In this document: positions 1-8,240 of the stretch, piece after piece
How positions within the stretch are numbered: the stretch's first letter is position 1
Layout of the letters: every line of letters starts with the position of its first letter
Origin: Syntrophobacteraceae bacterium
GTDB taxonomy: Bacteria; Desulfobacterota; Syntrophobacteria; Syntrophobacterales; Syntrophobacteraceae
DNA: 43,159 bases
Reading direction: 5' to 3'
Assembly (NCBI GenBank): GCA_003165235.1
Contig: PLSV01000361.1
Coordinates: 1-43,159, forward strand
Translations under genes and position numbers: made by a program
The notes under the pieces: generated by a model
What the model was told of the DNA's origin: nothing
What the model saw: only the letters and a program-made list of their open reading frames with translations
The model's database searches: none

Positions 1-38
1 GGTACTCGTTAGCCGGATGAACCAGTTATAACTCAGCC

Positions 39-135
39 CATGTAGAACCTATCTCGATTGACCTGGCTTTGTGTCCGTAAGGGTATAAAAAATCAGCGGA
101 AGCTGTTATTTTTCGCTTGACATGTAGAACCTATC
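39..135. repeat. Duplicated left-end motif of the IS
   Basis: A 15-base word, CATGTAGAACCTATC, occurs at 39-53 and again at 121-135, 82 bases apart in the same orientation. A shorter version, GTAGAACCT, recurs at 182-190 inside the transposase gene. These could be repeated transposase-binding sites, or one copy could be the end of an older insertion. Confidence 0.6.
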
Positions 136-144
136 GTATATGAT
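117..144 (+). promoter_or_regulatory. Strong sigma-70-like promoter of the transposase
   Basis: TTGACA at 117-122 and TATGAT at 139-144 are separated by 16 bases. A start site about seven bases after the -10 box would fall at or next to the ATG at 151, and no Shine-Dalgarno sequence precedes that ATG. The message may therefore be leaderless. The -35 box directly abuts the inner TGTAGAACC motif. Confidence 0.55.
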
Positions 145-150
145 CTCCGT

Positions 151-1857
151 ATGCCGCATCTGTATAAAAAGACATTTAAGGGTAGAACCTACTGGTACCT
201 GCGCGAGGTCCACCGCGTCGGCAGAAAGGTCCGGGTCAAATGGCAGAAGTATCTTGGCACTGCTGAGACTATTCTTGCCAAGATCGAAGACGCCGAACAG
301 GCGGGCCAGCCCGTGCGACTCAAAACCGAGTCCTTTGGGGCCGTCTTTGTTGCCCATTGTCTTGAACAGGACCTCGGCGCCATTGACATTATTGACAGTA
401 TTATTGCCAGAGGCCGCAATGAGACCGGGCCAACCGTTGGGGAATACTTCTTCTATGCCTGGGCAAACCGCATGATCGACCCCAAGAGTAAACGAGCCCT
501 CGAAGACTGGTATCGCACGACCGCCATCCAACACTTACATCCGGTTGATCTCTCGCAGCTCACCTCCGAGCGCTACTGGGAAAAATGGGAGCGGCTGTCC
601 GCCACGCAAATTGAGGAGATTGGCAAAAGATTCCTGCAAAAACTCTGGACTCACCATAGCCGGTCGCCCCACAGCCTTCTTTTCGATACCACCAACTACT
701 ACACCTATATGGCCAGTAAGACGGATAGTGAGTTGGCTGTCCGGGGCCACAACAAGAGCGGAAAACACCACCTGCGCCAGGTGGGGCTTGGGCTGCTCCT
801 GGACCGTGCGAGCGCGTTGCCTTTATACTACACGACCTATCCGGGAAATCTTCATGACTCCACACTCTTTCACCAGGTGCTCGACGAAGTGTTTGGCGCA
901 ATCATGGGCTTTGCCGAAGCACAAAGGGAACTCACGGTTGTTTTCGACAAAGGCATGAACTCCAAGGAAAATCTCGCCCTGATTGACAGCCGGCAACAGA
1001 TTCATTTCATCACCACTTATTCCACCTACTTTGCCGAGGACCTGGCTCGACTGGGCGCCAAGTACTTTGAGCCGCTGGATATCGCAAAGAACCGCCAACT
1101 GCTTGCGGATGGTAAGGGAGCCGATAGGCTTTGCGCCTTCCGTACCACCGAAACATTGTGGGGACGTGAACGTACGGTGGTGGTAACCTTCAACCCGGCC
1201 ACTATGCGAAAAAAACTCTATGATTTCACCCGCAAGCTTGAGCGCCTCCGGACCGAGCTAATAGAGTATCGCAGAAAATACAACCACAAGGACCGCAACT
1301 GGCAAAGCGCCACAGCGGTAGCCACCCGCTACCGCAAGCTCTGCGACCAGCTCTATATCAGCCGAAAATGCTACCGGCTCCGATTCGAAAAAGGGACCAT
1401 GAGCTTACGAAAAGACGCTGCGCAGATTAGCGCTATCGAAGCTATGATGGGCAAAAATATCATTGTCACCGACAACCATGGCTGGACTAATGAAGAGATT
1501 GTGAGCGCAAGCCTTGATCGCTATCGAATTGAGCAGCAGTTCAGGGTGAGCAAGGCGAGCTGCCATGTTCAGGTCAATTCGATGTTCCACTGGACCGATG
1601 ACAAGATCAGATGTCATCTCCTTACTTGTGTCATCGCACTTGCCTGCTTGAGGCTCCTGGAGATTAAAACCGCAGACAGACACACAGCTAAAAGCATCAT
1701 GGAACAGATGGAAAATCTCAACTGCGTGCTTTCCTGGCAACGCAATACAAAAACGCCCCGAGTGCACATTGAAGATCCCACCGAATTGCAAGCACAAGTT
1801 CTGGCCAGCCTGGGATATCAGATAAAAGACGGTTGGGTTCTACAAATCCCGGCGTAA
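151..1857 (+). CDS. IS1634-family transposase (DDE type)
   Basis: The 568-residue product is the expected full length for this family and catalyses cut-and-paste or copy-type movement of the element. The N-terminus (MPHLYKKTFKGRTYWYL) is typical of IS1634-like transposases. The putative catalytic triad is visible: D179 in LLFDTTNYY, D266 in LTVVFDKGMNS, and E461 in the YRIEQQFRVSK segment, which matches the Y-(x)-R-(x)-E...K signature around the third acidic residue. No frameshift or internal stop is present, so it looks intact. The gene's 3' end contains the right inverted repeat. There is no ribosome binding site, which fits the leaderless arrangement suggested by the promoter position. Confidence 0.9.
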   Translation: MPHLYKKTFKGRTYWYLREVHRVGRKVRVKWQKYLGTAETILAKIEDAEQAGQPVRLKTESFGAVFVAHCLEQDLGAIDIIDSIIARGRNETGPTVGEYFFYAWANRMIDPKSKRALEDWYRTTAIQHLHPVDLSQLTSERYWEKWERLSATQIEEIGKRFLQKLWTHHSRSPHSLLFDTTNYYTYMASKTDSELAVRGHNKSGKHHLRQVGLGLLLDRASALPLYYTTYPGNLHDSTLFHQVLDEVFGAIMGFAEAQRELTVVFDKGMNSKENLALIDSRQQIHFITTYSTYFAEDLARLGAKYFEPLDIAKNRQLLADGKGADRLCAFRTTETLWGRERTVVVTFNPATMRKKLYDFTRKLERLRTELIEYRRKYNHKDRNWQSATAVATRYRKLCDQLYISRKCYRLRFEKGTMSLRKDAAQISAIEAMMGKNIIVTDNHGWTNEEIVSASLDRYRIEQQFRVSKASCHVQVNSMFHWTDDKIRCHLLTCVIALACLRLLEIKTADRHTAKSIMEQMENLNCVLSWQRNTKTPRVHIEDPTELQAQVLASLGYQIKDGWVLQIPA

Positions 1858-2008
1858 TTTTCGATGCATTTCCGGTAGCTTGGATATCGCCGTTTCGTCA
1901 GTCTCTGAAAGTCCTGTCATAGATCCGCCAACCCTGCCCGAACAGGTGGTTCGGTCGTTCCACTGGCCACTGAAAATCGCCAGATCCAACTGAAGCTTAT
2001 GTTCATAA

Positions 2009-3004
2009 TCAATTCTGTAAGTTTTGGGACATCCGCTTGAACGGGGAACTTTCTTCGCATGCTCTCAAGTCTTCCAGAATCTCTCTAACGCTCTCGTAAG
2101 GGACCTCGGCCCCTTGAGCAAAGTGAAGGAGAACATAATTCAAGCACTCAGGGACATAGAAAAAAAGTTTCTTCAGATTGACTATTCGGTTAATGGAAAA
2201 AAGGGACGTATCTTCTTTTCTAATGGAGGCCAGTACCGCCTCACCTTCAGGACCACATTTAGCCAGGTCGCTGATGTGATAGAATCCCTTTCCGATAATG
2301 AAGAGCAGTATGTTTCCGAGGCACAATAGATCCAATCCAAGGGGATGTTCTGACCATTCATACATGTAGTCAAAATCGATCCATTTAAAGCGCTGGCTTG
2401 TCCGGTCTATGAGTATATGATCCGTGCGAATATCGCCATGCACCTCGCCCATCTCATGAAGCCTTTCAATAGCTTCGAAGGACGCGATGGTATTCCGGAA
2501 TATCGGTAGAAAATGGTTATGGAGATATGTTTCATGGTCCATTTTTTGTCTAAACATAAAGTCATAGAGGTTGGAACCGAGAATTTTATCCACGATGCGA
2601 ACTGTGTTTCCGGCGCTATCATAAACTGTAATTCCCTGCATGAAATCCTGATCTTCCTTGACCTTTTCCAATATTCGCCCCTCCTTGATCGGACTGCGGA
2701 AGTATTTGATGCGGTAACCGCCGATGTCCATGTAAAGCGATTCATGAAACACGAGTTTAATGATCTTAGGCGAACCATCCGCGAGATCGATGGCCTTTTT
2801 CACCCAAAACTTAGGCTGCCCCTCCAAGCCGAACCGTTGTTCCGTCTCGTCACCACGGATCAGGTAATAGCTCCCTTCGAGAGTCAGGATGTCATCGTAA
2901 TTAATGTTCATGAATTCACTCGTATTTTCAACCAATTTAATCTTGCCCTCCCGCTTAGACCTGCTGAATTGATTAATTCGCTCTCTTAGTTGTTCTTCCG
3001 TCAT
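2009..3004 (-). CDS. Protein-kinase-like fold protein
   Basis: The 331-residue protein has the landmarks of the protein kinase/aminoglycoside phosphotransferase fold. HGDIRTDHILID (about 189-200) matches the catalytic loop with its Asp, though the usual Asn is replaced by Asp/His. IDFDYMY (209-215) stands where the DFG metal-binding motif is expected. Lysines at 69-70 (WVKK) and E109 are candidates for the ATP-anchoring pair. A hydrophobic stretch around 228-240 (LCLGNILLFIIG) may be a helix of the C-lobe rather than a membrane segment. The start has a good GAGGAG upstream. Its neighbour on the same strand, 126 bases upstream of the shared direction, is a two-CW/universal stress protein, which suggests a stress or signalling role. 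The substrate is unknown. Confidence 0.7.
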   Translation of the reverse strand: MTEEQLRERINQFSRSKREGKIKLVENTSEFMNINYDDILTLEGSYYLIRGDETEQRFGLEGQPKFWVKKAIDLADGSPKIIKLVFHESLYMDIGGYRIKYFRSPIKEGRILEKVKEDQDFMQGITVYDSAGNTVRIVDKILGSNLYDFMFRQKMDHETYLHNHFLPIFRNTIASFEAIERLHEMGEVHGDIRTDHILIDRTSQRFKWIDFDYMYEWSEHPLGLDLLCLGNILLFIIGKGFYHISDLAKCGPEGEAVLASIRKEDTSLFSINRIVNLKKLFFYVPECLNYVLLHFAQGAEVPYESVREILEDLRACEESSPFKRMSQNLQN

Positions 3005-3130
3005 TTTTATTCACTCCTCACTTTTTACTTTTGGGCGGTAAATGTAACCCAGGCCGATCGATTCCATGTCTCAAAGACCTTTTGCCGCATGGTTTCCAGT
3101 CGTCAACGAGATTTATGCTGTCCGATACCT

Positions 3131-4255
3131 TTAAAAGACCGTCACTAGAGAGCAAGGCGCCTCCCTGATGAGCTTTATGGCTGAATTTCCGAACATGAAC
3201 TCCTCAGACTTGGACATTTGTCTGCCCCCGATTACAATGGTATCGTAGCGCCCCTTTTCCCGCTCCTGGAGTATTTTGGCGGCAACGCTTCCCTGCTGGA
3301 ACTTGACAATGTTAGTATTGACAACCTCATCGGGAAAGCCTCCCGCAATGAGCATCTCATGAGCGTGTCGGACTAAACCAATTATGTGGCCTTCCTGTTC
3401 AGCCCTGGCGTAGAGGCACTGTTCATGATTGGAAAACTGGTCTTCCGATGGTTCGCGTATAAGCCCCAGCAGCGTGACCGTCATGCCGTTTTGCTTGGCA
3501 AAAGTATCGACGACATATTTCGCCAATTTTATTGCATTGGGTGAGTCATCTATACACAGGAGGAGATTCCGTTCGCCTTTGGATGTTTCATTCTCCTGTT
3601 CATTATCCTGTTCATTCGAAGCGGTGATAAACTGCGACTTGCGGATGTCTCCATATAGCCCCATCATATAGGCAACAATATTAAATATTATGATTTCCAA
3701 TATATTATTGAAGCAGTAAATCGATGTGTTGTCATAATCCGTTAATACCCCTGGAAGAAAGAGAATAGACGATACAATCGACACCATGAGCCCTCCTTTT
3801 CTTCCAAACCAATAGGCGGCAAGAATTATGGGTACCAGGTGCAACTGACGATGTAGTATATGAAACTCCCGATGATTCAGTTCAATAGTGTAGTGCAGCG
3901 TTGCTATCAGCAATAATGAAATAACCACGAGGGCTATTCTTACTTTTCCAGTCAGAGCTACTAGATGCAGGAATTTGGCTAAGTGATTGACCGCCTCTTC
4001 TTCTTGTTGAACACATTTGAAGAAGTCACACTTAACGCACGACTTTTCCTTTTCGGCAAAACTTCCCGGCACCTCGCCTCCGCAGAAAGTCCCGGCCACG
4101 GCCCAGCAGATTCTTCCGGCATTTTTTCCGTGATTTACGTTGTGGAAGGAATCATCCAAAGCGGCGGGGCACACGCCCATCTCGGCAGTCCTGGAGCCGC
4201 CGGGTTCTCGCCCGCACTTTTTGTACTCCCAGCAGTTCATTCTTTCAGTCTTCAT
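3131..4255 (-). CDS. Two-CW domain, membrane, universal stress protein fusion
   Basis: From the chosen ATG at 4255 the protein is 374 residues long. The N-terminus has the two-CW cysteine pattern (NCWEYKKCGRE, then ICWAVAGTFC, then CVKCDFFKC), which probably binds metal or an iron-sulfur cluster. Next come about three to four hydrophobic segments (VRIALVVISLLLIATLHY; LVPIILAAYWFG; LMVSIVSSILFLPGVL; IIIFNIVAYMMGLYG). The C-terminal ~140 residues are a UspA domain beginning RNLLLCIDDSPNAIKLA and ending with the GGRQMSKSEEFMFGNSA nucleotide-binding segment. An upstream in-frame ATG at 4372 exists, but AGAAAGAG just before 4255 and the start of the conserved CW domain favour 4255. It is probably a membrane-anchored sensor whose stress domain faces the cytoplasm. 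Confidence 0.75.
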   Translation of the reverse strand: MKTERMNCWEYKKCGREPGGSRTAEMGVCPAALDDSFHNVNHGKNAGRICWAVAGTFCGGEVPGSFAEKEKSCVKCDFFKCVQQEEEAVNHLAKFLHLVALTGKVRIALVVISLLLIATLHYTIELNHREFHILHRQLHLVPIILAAYWFGRKGGLMVSIVSSILFLPGVLTDYDNTSIYCFNNILEIIIFNIVAYMMGLYGDIRKSQFITASNEQDNEQENETSKGERNLLLCIDDSPNAIKLAKYVVDTFAKQNGMTVTLLGLIREPSEDQFSNHEQCLYARAEQEGHIIGLVRHAHEMLIAGGFPDEVVNTNIVKFQQGSVAAKILQEREKGRYDTIVIGGRQMSKSEEFMFGNSAIKLIREAPCSLVTVF

Positions 4256-4464
4256 GCATATCTCTTTCTGTCTCAGCAGGCAACGGCCAACGGAGGGTAA
4301 AGGCAGTTCCCCTCTCGCCAGCCACACATCCAAGCTCCCCCGCAACTGATTCTCCATTAACCCTTGGATCAACCTAACCCGGATATTTCATGAAAAAATG
4401 GCAAATCATCATTTTTATGCTAATATTTAGGTTACTTAAGTCAAAATATTTAGGATATTTTGCC

Positions 4465-4674
4465 ATGACGAATTATACAATAGAGACAATCCAATTTCCA
4501 GTGTGTAAACAGCGCAGAGTCGAAGCCGAATTTAGTGGTGGGAACGTGTCCAGTTCCTTTGGCGTTTCACTTGCATGTTTGATTGGGAAATCGTATGGTT
4601 TTGCGAGCCTTGTGATTGTTCCAGAAGTTTCCGGGCCAGAATCTTTTCCTCAAATGCGGTTCGGCATCTGTTGA
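4465..4674 (+). pseudogene. IS1380-family transposase, 5' remnant
   Basis: The reading frame opens MTNYTIETIQFPVCKQRRVEA and continues EFSGGNVSS. That resembles the conserved opening of IS1380-family transposases, in which a Phe-rich start is followed by a (V)EA-F-GG-(N/D)-(V/I)-(S/T)-S segment. After GGNVSS the expected downstream sequence is absent and the frame closes at 4674. The stretch is markedly A+T richer than its neighbours. It looks like a decayed insertion sequence of which only the beginning remains. The match is from memory of the family and is short. Confidence 0.45.
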
Positions 4675-4859
4675 CAGTCAATCTGATGCATTGTTCGGGG
4701 TAGCATGCAAAGTTACACATTATTCACGGTTTATAGGCAAATATGAGTGCGTTGTAGGATTTTTGGCGTTATCATGGTTCCGCCTCATTATTTCGGATGT
4801 CTTGCTGGAGGGATGTCCTAGCGGGCGTCTCTCAGGTTATCCAATCTCAGAACATCAAG

Positions 4860-5216
4860 ATGAAGAAAGAGTTGGGACCCACAGACTGGTTGGACCAAAT
4901 CGAAGTGATCATTTCCAGCTGCGACGAGCATGGCATCACCACCTTCATGAACCGGCGAGGCAGCGAGATATTTGCAAGGGTCGGCGGCTACCAACTCATC
5001 GGCAAGAGCATGATTGACTGCCACCCCGAGGGGTCTGTACAAGATAGGTTTGTCAAGCTGATGGAGAGCCAGAAGTTCAATTGCTACACCATCGAGAGGA
5101 AGGGGAAGAGGATGCTTATATACCAGACTCCCTTGTTTAAAGACGGGACATTCGTGGGCTATAATGAGATGATCCTGCCAATCCCGGAGACCATGCCGCA
5201 TTTTGTGAGGAGTTAG
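4860..5216 (+). CDS. Single-domain PAS protein
   Basis: This 118-residue protein is essentially one PAS fold: WLDQIEVIISSCDEHGITTFMN forms the first strands, GYQLIGKSMIDCHPEG the helical segment, and the C-terminal strands contain YTIERKGKRMLIYQTPLFKDG and FVGYNEMILPIP. It has no output domain. Stand-alone PAS proteins ending in an (E)MPHFVR-like tail are familiar in Desulfobacterota and probably bind a small ligand or cofactor. The start was set at 4860 because conserved PAS sequence begins there; an in-frame ATG at 4797 would add an unconserved 21-residue extension. It stands alone between an IS remnant and a gene-free stretch. Confidence 0.7.
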   Translation: MKKELGPTDWLDQIEVIISSCDEHGITTFMNRRGSEIFARVGGYQLIGKSMIDCHPEGSVQDRFVKLMESQKFNCYTIERKGKRMLIYQTPLFKDGTFVGYNEMILPIPETMPHFVRS

Positions 5217-5535
5217 TACAGATAGGACCCTTGGAGTTCCAGTCAATTTCCAGACGTCGGCTTGGTTTTTTTGAAATCCCACTCTAATTATTACCCGGAG
5301 TTGCTACATCTCTCCTCATAACTATTGGATTTTTCAAGATATGATTTGAATATCTAACTTTTTCCAGACTTCGGATTACCGATTAAATGTACTTAGCGTC
5401 AGGAGTGCGAAACGTTTGCGGAAAGGTCGTATGGGAATTCGACTATATGGAAAGGATCGTGCAGAAAATTTGTCAACGCGGCTTCAGCTCGCCCTCTGAT
5501 ATGGAGGACTGGCCGGCAAGGCAACCTTTTCTAAT
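5217..5535. other. Gene-poor stretch
   Basis: I see no convincing gene in these 319 bases. A 52-codon frame (5387-5545, plus strand, MYLASGVRNVCGKVV...) is open but has no ribosome binding site and no recognised homology. A short direct repeat, TTTCCAGAC(G/T)TCGG, occurs near 5247 and near 5361. The region borders the truncated 3' end of the broken fabG and is probably rearrangement debris. Confidence 0.5.
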
Positions 5536-6129
5536 TTACCTGTAACAAACGGAGACGTAGATAGTCAAAAAGGTATGAACGGTATTGACCGTAACGCCAT
5601 CCTTTACAAGCAGCGCGGCATATTAGTGTGTAAGGCCCCAGAGCCCGGCCTTCGACGCAACATAGGGCGGGGCGGTAATCCCGCCTGTCTGGGCTGCAAC
5701 AGAGGAGATATTGACGATCCTTCCCCAATGCAACTCACGCATTCCCTGGAAAACCGCCTGAGTGACGAGAAAAGCCGATTTGAGATTTACCGCGAGCACC
5801 CTGTCCCAATCCTGCTCGGTGATCTCGTTGAGTCCTTTTTGAAGAACAATCCCGGCATTGTTCACAAGGATCTGGACTCGCCCAAGCTCGCGCTCGACTG
5901 TGTGGGTCATCTCCAGGGTTTCCGAAGAGTTCGATACGTCCGCTTGAACCAGGAGGCCCCTCTGCCCCGTCTCGCGAACCAGGGCCAAGGTCTCAAGGGC
6001 TTCTTTCTCACGGGTGTAGTAATTGATGGCAACGTGTGAACCAGCCCTTGCAAGCGCCGCCGCAACAGCACGGCCGATGCCGCGGCTGGCGCCGGTGACC
6101 AGCGCCGTTTTGCCATGAAGGTCATCCAT
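5536..6129 (-). pseudogene. fabG-like SDR gene, broken by in-frame stop and 3' truncation
   Basis: Reading from ATG 6129 (preceded by AAGGAA), the product is clearly a 3-oxoacyl-ACP reductase-type SDR: TGASRGIG cofactor loop, NNAG, the catalytic Ser in VNISSVAAQTGG, and YVASKAG with Tyr and Lys. Immediately after WGLTH a TAA occurs at 5623-5625, where a coding triplet is expected. The same frame then continues with recognisable SDR sequence, YAALLVKDGVTVNTV, before homology is lost and the frame ends at 5536. About 45 C-terminal residues of the family are missing. The gene therefore carries a nonsense mutation and a deletion or rearrangement. It lies 44 bases downstream of the coiled-coil gene at 6173 on the same strand and is unrelated in function to it. 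Confidence 0.8.
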
Positions 6130-6172
6130 ACCAGGTTCCTTTTTCATGAATTTTTATAAAAAAACGCAAGGG

Positions 6173-7405
6173 CTACTTGATGCTCTCACTTTCTCCCAGC
6201 TCCTTGTGTTCGAGGAGCGGTCGAGCCTTCTCCATTACCAGGTCGTACTGCGTTTTGGTGAAATCGTTCCAAACCGCGTCGTTTTGAGTCTGAATCTTTT
6301 TCACTTCCTCCACCATGGTCGGATCGACAAAATCCATCCGGCCGAGCGCCACGGCTCGTTCGGTCATAACCGTCATGCCGTAGGCGCACATCTTGATGGT
6401 TTCATTCATCGTCTGGCTAAGAGCGGCGAGAAGTGCGGCGCCCTTGAGTCCGCCGGCCTGGGAGTTGATGATGACGATGGCTCGCTGCTGAATCGGCCGC
6501 GTCACTTTGAGAAACGCGTCCAGCATAATGCTGATGGCGTTTATAGCTTTATATGTCACGGCCAGTTCGCCGATCTGGACTTCAGTCAGCTTATAGCCGT
6601 CCTTGGCGGCCCGGAATTCCTGAGTGGTTGTCTGCAGGCTTACTTCTCTTTGGTCATCGGTGGACATCAGCTCGGTACGCCTCTGCATGAGTTTCGAGTA
6701 TTCCTCTGAGCCAAGCATGGATTTTCCCTCAGGCAAAGGTTTGGCTTCCTCAACAAGTTTTTCGAACTCTTCATTTTCCTTGAGCTTCTCTTCGATCTCA
6801 GCCAGTTCTTTGCGGCAAACGTCAAATTCTTCCCTTGTCTTTTGAGCTTCTTCCCGATATCGAATGATGTCATCTCCGAGCTGCCGAAAATGCTGGTCGG
6901 CTTCTTCTTTGGACTCGGCCAGCAAGGTTTTCTGGACCTGTATCCTGTCAGCCGACTTCTGGGTGACGTCCCACTGCTGGCGCAAGAGATCGGGCAGGAT
7001 TTCAAGAATGTTTACTTCAATTTCATGCTCGATCGATTTTTTGGCTCTGTCGCTAAAAAAAGGAATATGAGCCGAAGCCAGCTTTTGCTTGAAGTCGGCC
7101 GCACTGCCGTCCTGGCGAGTGGCCAGAGCGGCCAGGACCTGCGACCATTTCTTCTGAAGATCGTCATTTTCCGCCAGCAGTTCGTGAATGGCGACTCCCA
7201 GGCCCCTGGATACTTTCAAATAATTCTGGCTGGCCTCGGTCATCTGGGCCGTGGTTTTGCGCGCTTCAACGTCAGTTGCGCTATCCTGACGGAAAACAGA
7301 CTTGATTTCATCTACCGACATCTCTTTGGCCTTTTCCATCTGGCCGATAGAAAGCGGGACCAGAGTCAATGCCTTGCTTTCTGCAGGTTGGGTTTGCTGT
7401 TCCAT
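6173..7405 (-). CDS. Coiled-coil protein, possibly TelA-like
   Basis: The 410-residue protein has no signal peptide or membrane segment. It is dominated by long charged helices, with coiled-coil character from about 120 to 240 (for example EEAQKTREEFDVCRKELAEI). The C-terminal part is a helical, Ala-rich region (AINAISIMLDAFLKVTRPIQ, then GLKGAALLAALSQTMNETI). Size, helical layout and the adjacent XpaC-like gene recall TelA/toxic-anion-resistance family proteins, but I cannot confirm the family by motif. It is the last intact gene of a six-gene minus-strand operon and has a clear GGAGG before its ATG. A cytoplasmic scaffold or PspA-like membrane-stress role is an inference from context. Confidence 0.6.
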   Translation of the reverse strand: MEQQTQPAESKALTLVPLSIGQMEKAKEMSVDEIKSVFRQDSATDVEARKTTAQMTEASQNYLKVSRGLGVAIHELLAENDDLQKKWSQVLAALATRQDGSAADFKQKLASAHIPFFSDRAKKSIEHEIEVNILEILPDLLRQQWDVTQKSADRIQVQKTLLAESKEEADQHFRQLGDDIIRYREEAQKTREEFDVCRKELAEIEEKLKENEEFEKLVEEAKPLPEGKSMLGSEEYSKLMQRRTELMSTDDQREVSLQTTTQEFRAAKDGYKLTEVQIGELAVTYKAINAISIMLDAFLKVTRPIQQRAIVIINSQAGGLKGAALLAALSQTMNETIKMCAYGMTVMTERAVALGRMDFVDPTMVEEVKKIQTQNDAVWNDFTKTQYDLVMEKARPLLEHKELGESESIK

Positions 7406-7435
7406 TGTTCAAAACCTCCGTTGATTCGTGTCGGT

Positions 7436-8224
7436 TTAGCCCTGTTTGATTGTCTGGTCGTTGCTGCTCACCGCCACCAGTGTCTTCTCGATGGCTGTGG
7501 CCGTTGACGACAGAGTGAGCTGAATTTGATCCATGATTTCCTTCTGCCTTCCGGGATCGGCTTCGGCTTCCGCAATGGAAGCATCCAGTGATTCAAGGGT
7601 TGCCTGGATGGTCTCTATACCGTTCCGGATGATGGGTTGATTGCTCACCATGCCTTCAAGCCGGTGAAGGGTGGACTTTTTTTCGGTCAGCATCTTCTCC
7701 AGCCCTTTTTCGCCGTCTGCTATGCGTTTTTCCAGGGTCCGGACCTCCAGCGCCAGGGAATTAGGGTCCTTGGTTTTAATGAAGGTCTTGGCCCGGCGGT
7801 ATTTTTTGGCAAAATCGGCCGCCCCTTCCAGGTAATCCCGGACAAATCCGCTGTAGGCCTTGAGAATCTCAGCCACCACAGCACTGTTTGCGGCATCATA
7901 ATGGACAAGCCGGTCGCCGGTATCCGAAATGGAGCGCAGTTGCATCGTCAGCTCATCCGCCATGCCTGTCTCGGCCTTCAGCTTTTTGAGCGGCTCATCT
8001 TTAGCCGCATCGGCTGCCGCCATGGTTTCGGCCGCCGCTTTGCCCTCTTTTTCCATTCTGTTTTTAAAACCAGTGCTTCCGGTCCAGAAAGCCAAAGCCG
8101 CTCCAGCGATCAGAACGATTATGCTTAATGCCGGGTTTCGCAACACACTGGCTATAATCACGGCCGCTATCATGATAACGGCAGGCTTCAAAAAAATCTC
8201 TTTCGGGATTTTCTTCGATTCCAT
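7436..8224 (-). CDS. Membrane-anchored coiled-coil protein, XpaC-like
   Basis: This 262-residue protein begins with two closely spaced hydrophobic helices (about 12-30, PAVIMIAAVIIASVL; and 31-47, PALSIIVLIAGAALAFW). The rest is a cytoplasmic helical region of about 210 residues rich in Glu, Lys and Ala. That two-helix anchor plus helical tail is the layout of the XpaC family, which commonly neighbours TelA, and the next gene is a TelA-like protein. The assignment is by architecture only. GGGAGG precedes the ATG. It probably tethers the downstream coiled-coil protein to the inner membrane. Confidence 0.55.
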   Translation of the reverse strand: MESKKIPKEIFLKPAVIMIAAVIIASVLRNPALSIIVLIAGAALAFWTGSTGFKNRMEKEGKAAAETMAAADAAKDEPLKKLKAETGMADELTMQLRSISDTGDRLVHYDAANSAVVAEILKAYSGFVRDYLEGAADFAKKYRRAKTFIKTKDPNSLALEVRTLEKRIADGEKGLEKMLTEKKSTLHRLEGMVSNQPIIRNGIETIQATLESLDASIAEAEADPGRQKEIMDQIQLTLSSTATAIEKTLVAVSSNDQTIKQG

Positions 8225-8240
8225 ATCCTGCCTCCCTCAC

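Larger units (their letters stand above)
39..1857 (+). mobile_element. IS1634-family insertion sequence
   Basis: The element consists of one transposase gene with TGTAGAACC-type ends. The left candidates are TGTAGAACCTAT at 41-52 and the same word again at 123-134. The right end is the reverse complement GGTTCTACA at 1836-1844, which lies inside the last codons of the transposase gene. I see no convincing target-site duplication beside either left candidate, so the exact borders are uncertain. The family call rests on the transposase sequence. Confidence 0.75.

Noticed and set aside
3131..4372. Longer start of the two-CW/UspA gene
   Set aside because: The extra 39 residues are not conserved-looking. 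The CW domain and a better ribosome binding site support 4255.
5387..5545. A 52-codon plus-strand reading frame (MYLASGVRNVCGKVV...) in the gene-poor stretch
   Set aside because: There is no ribosome binding site or recognised homology, and it overlaps the broken fabG 3' end on the opposite strand.
6173..7405. Firm naming as TelA
   Set aside because: The operon context suggests it, but I could not identify a decisive family motif, so the call is left tentative.
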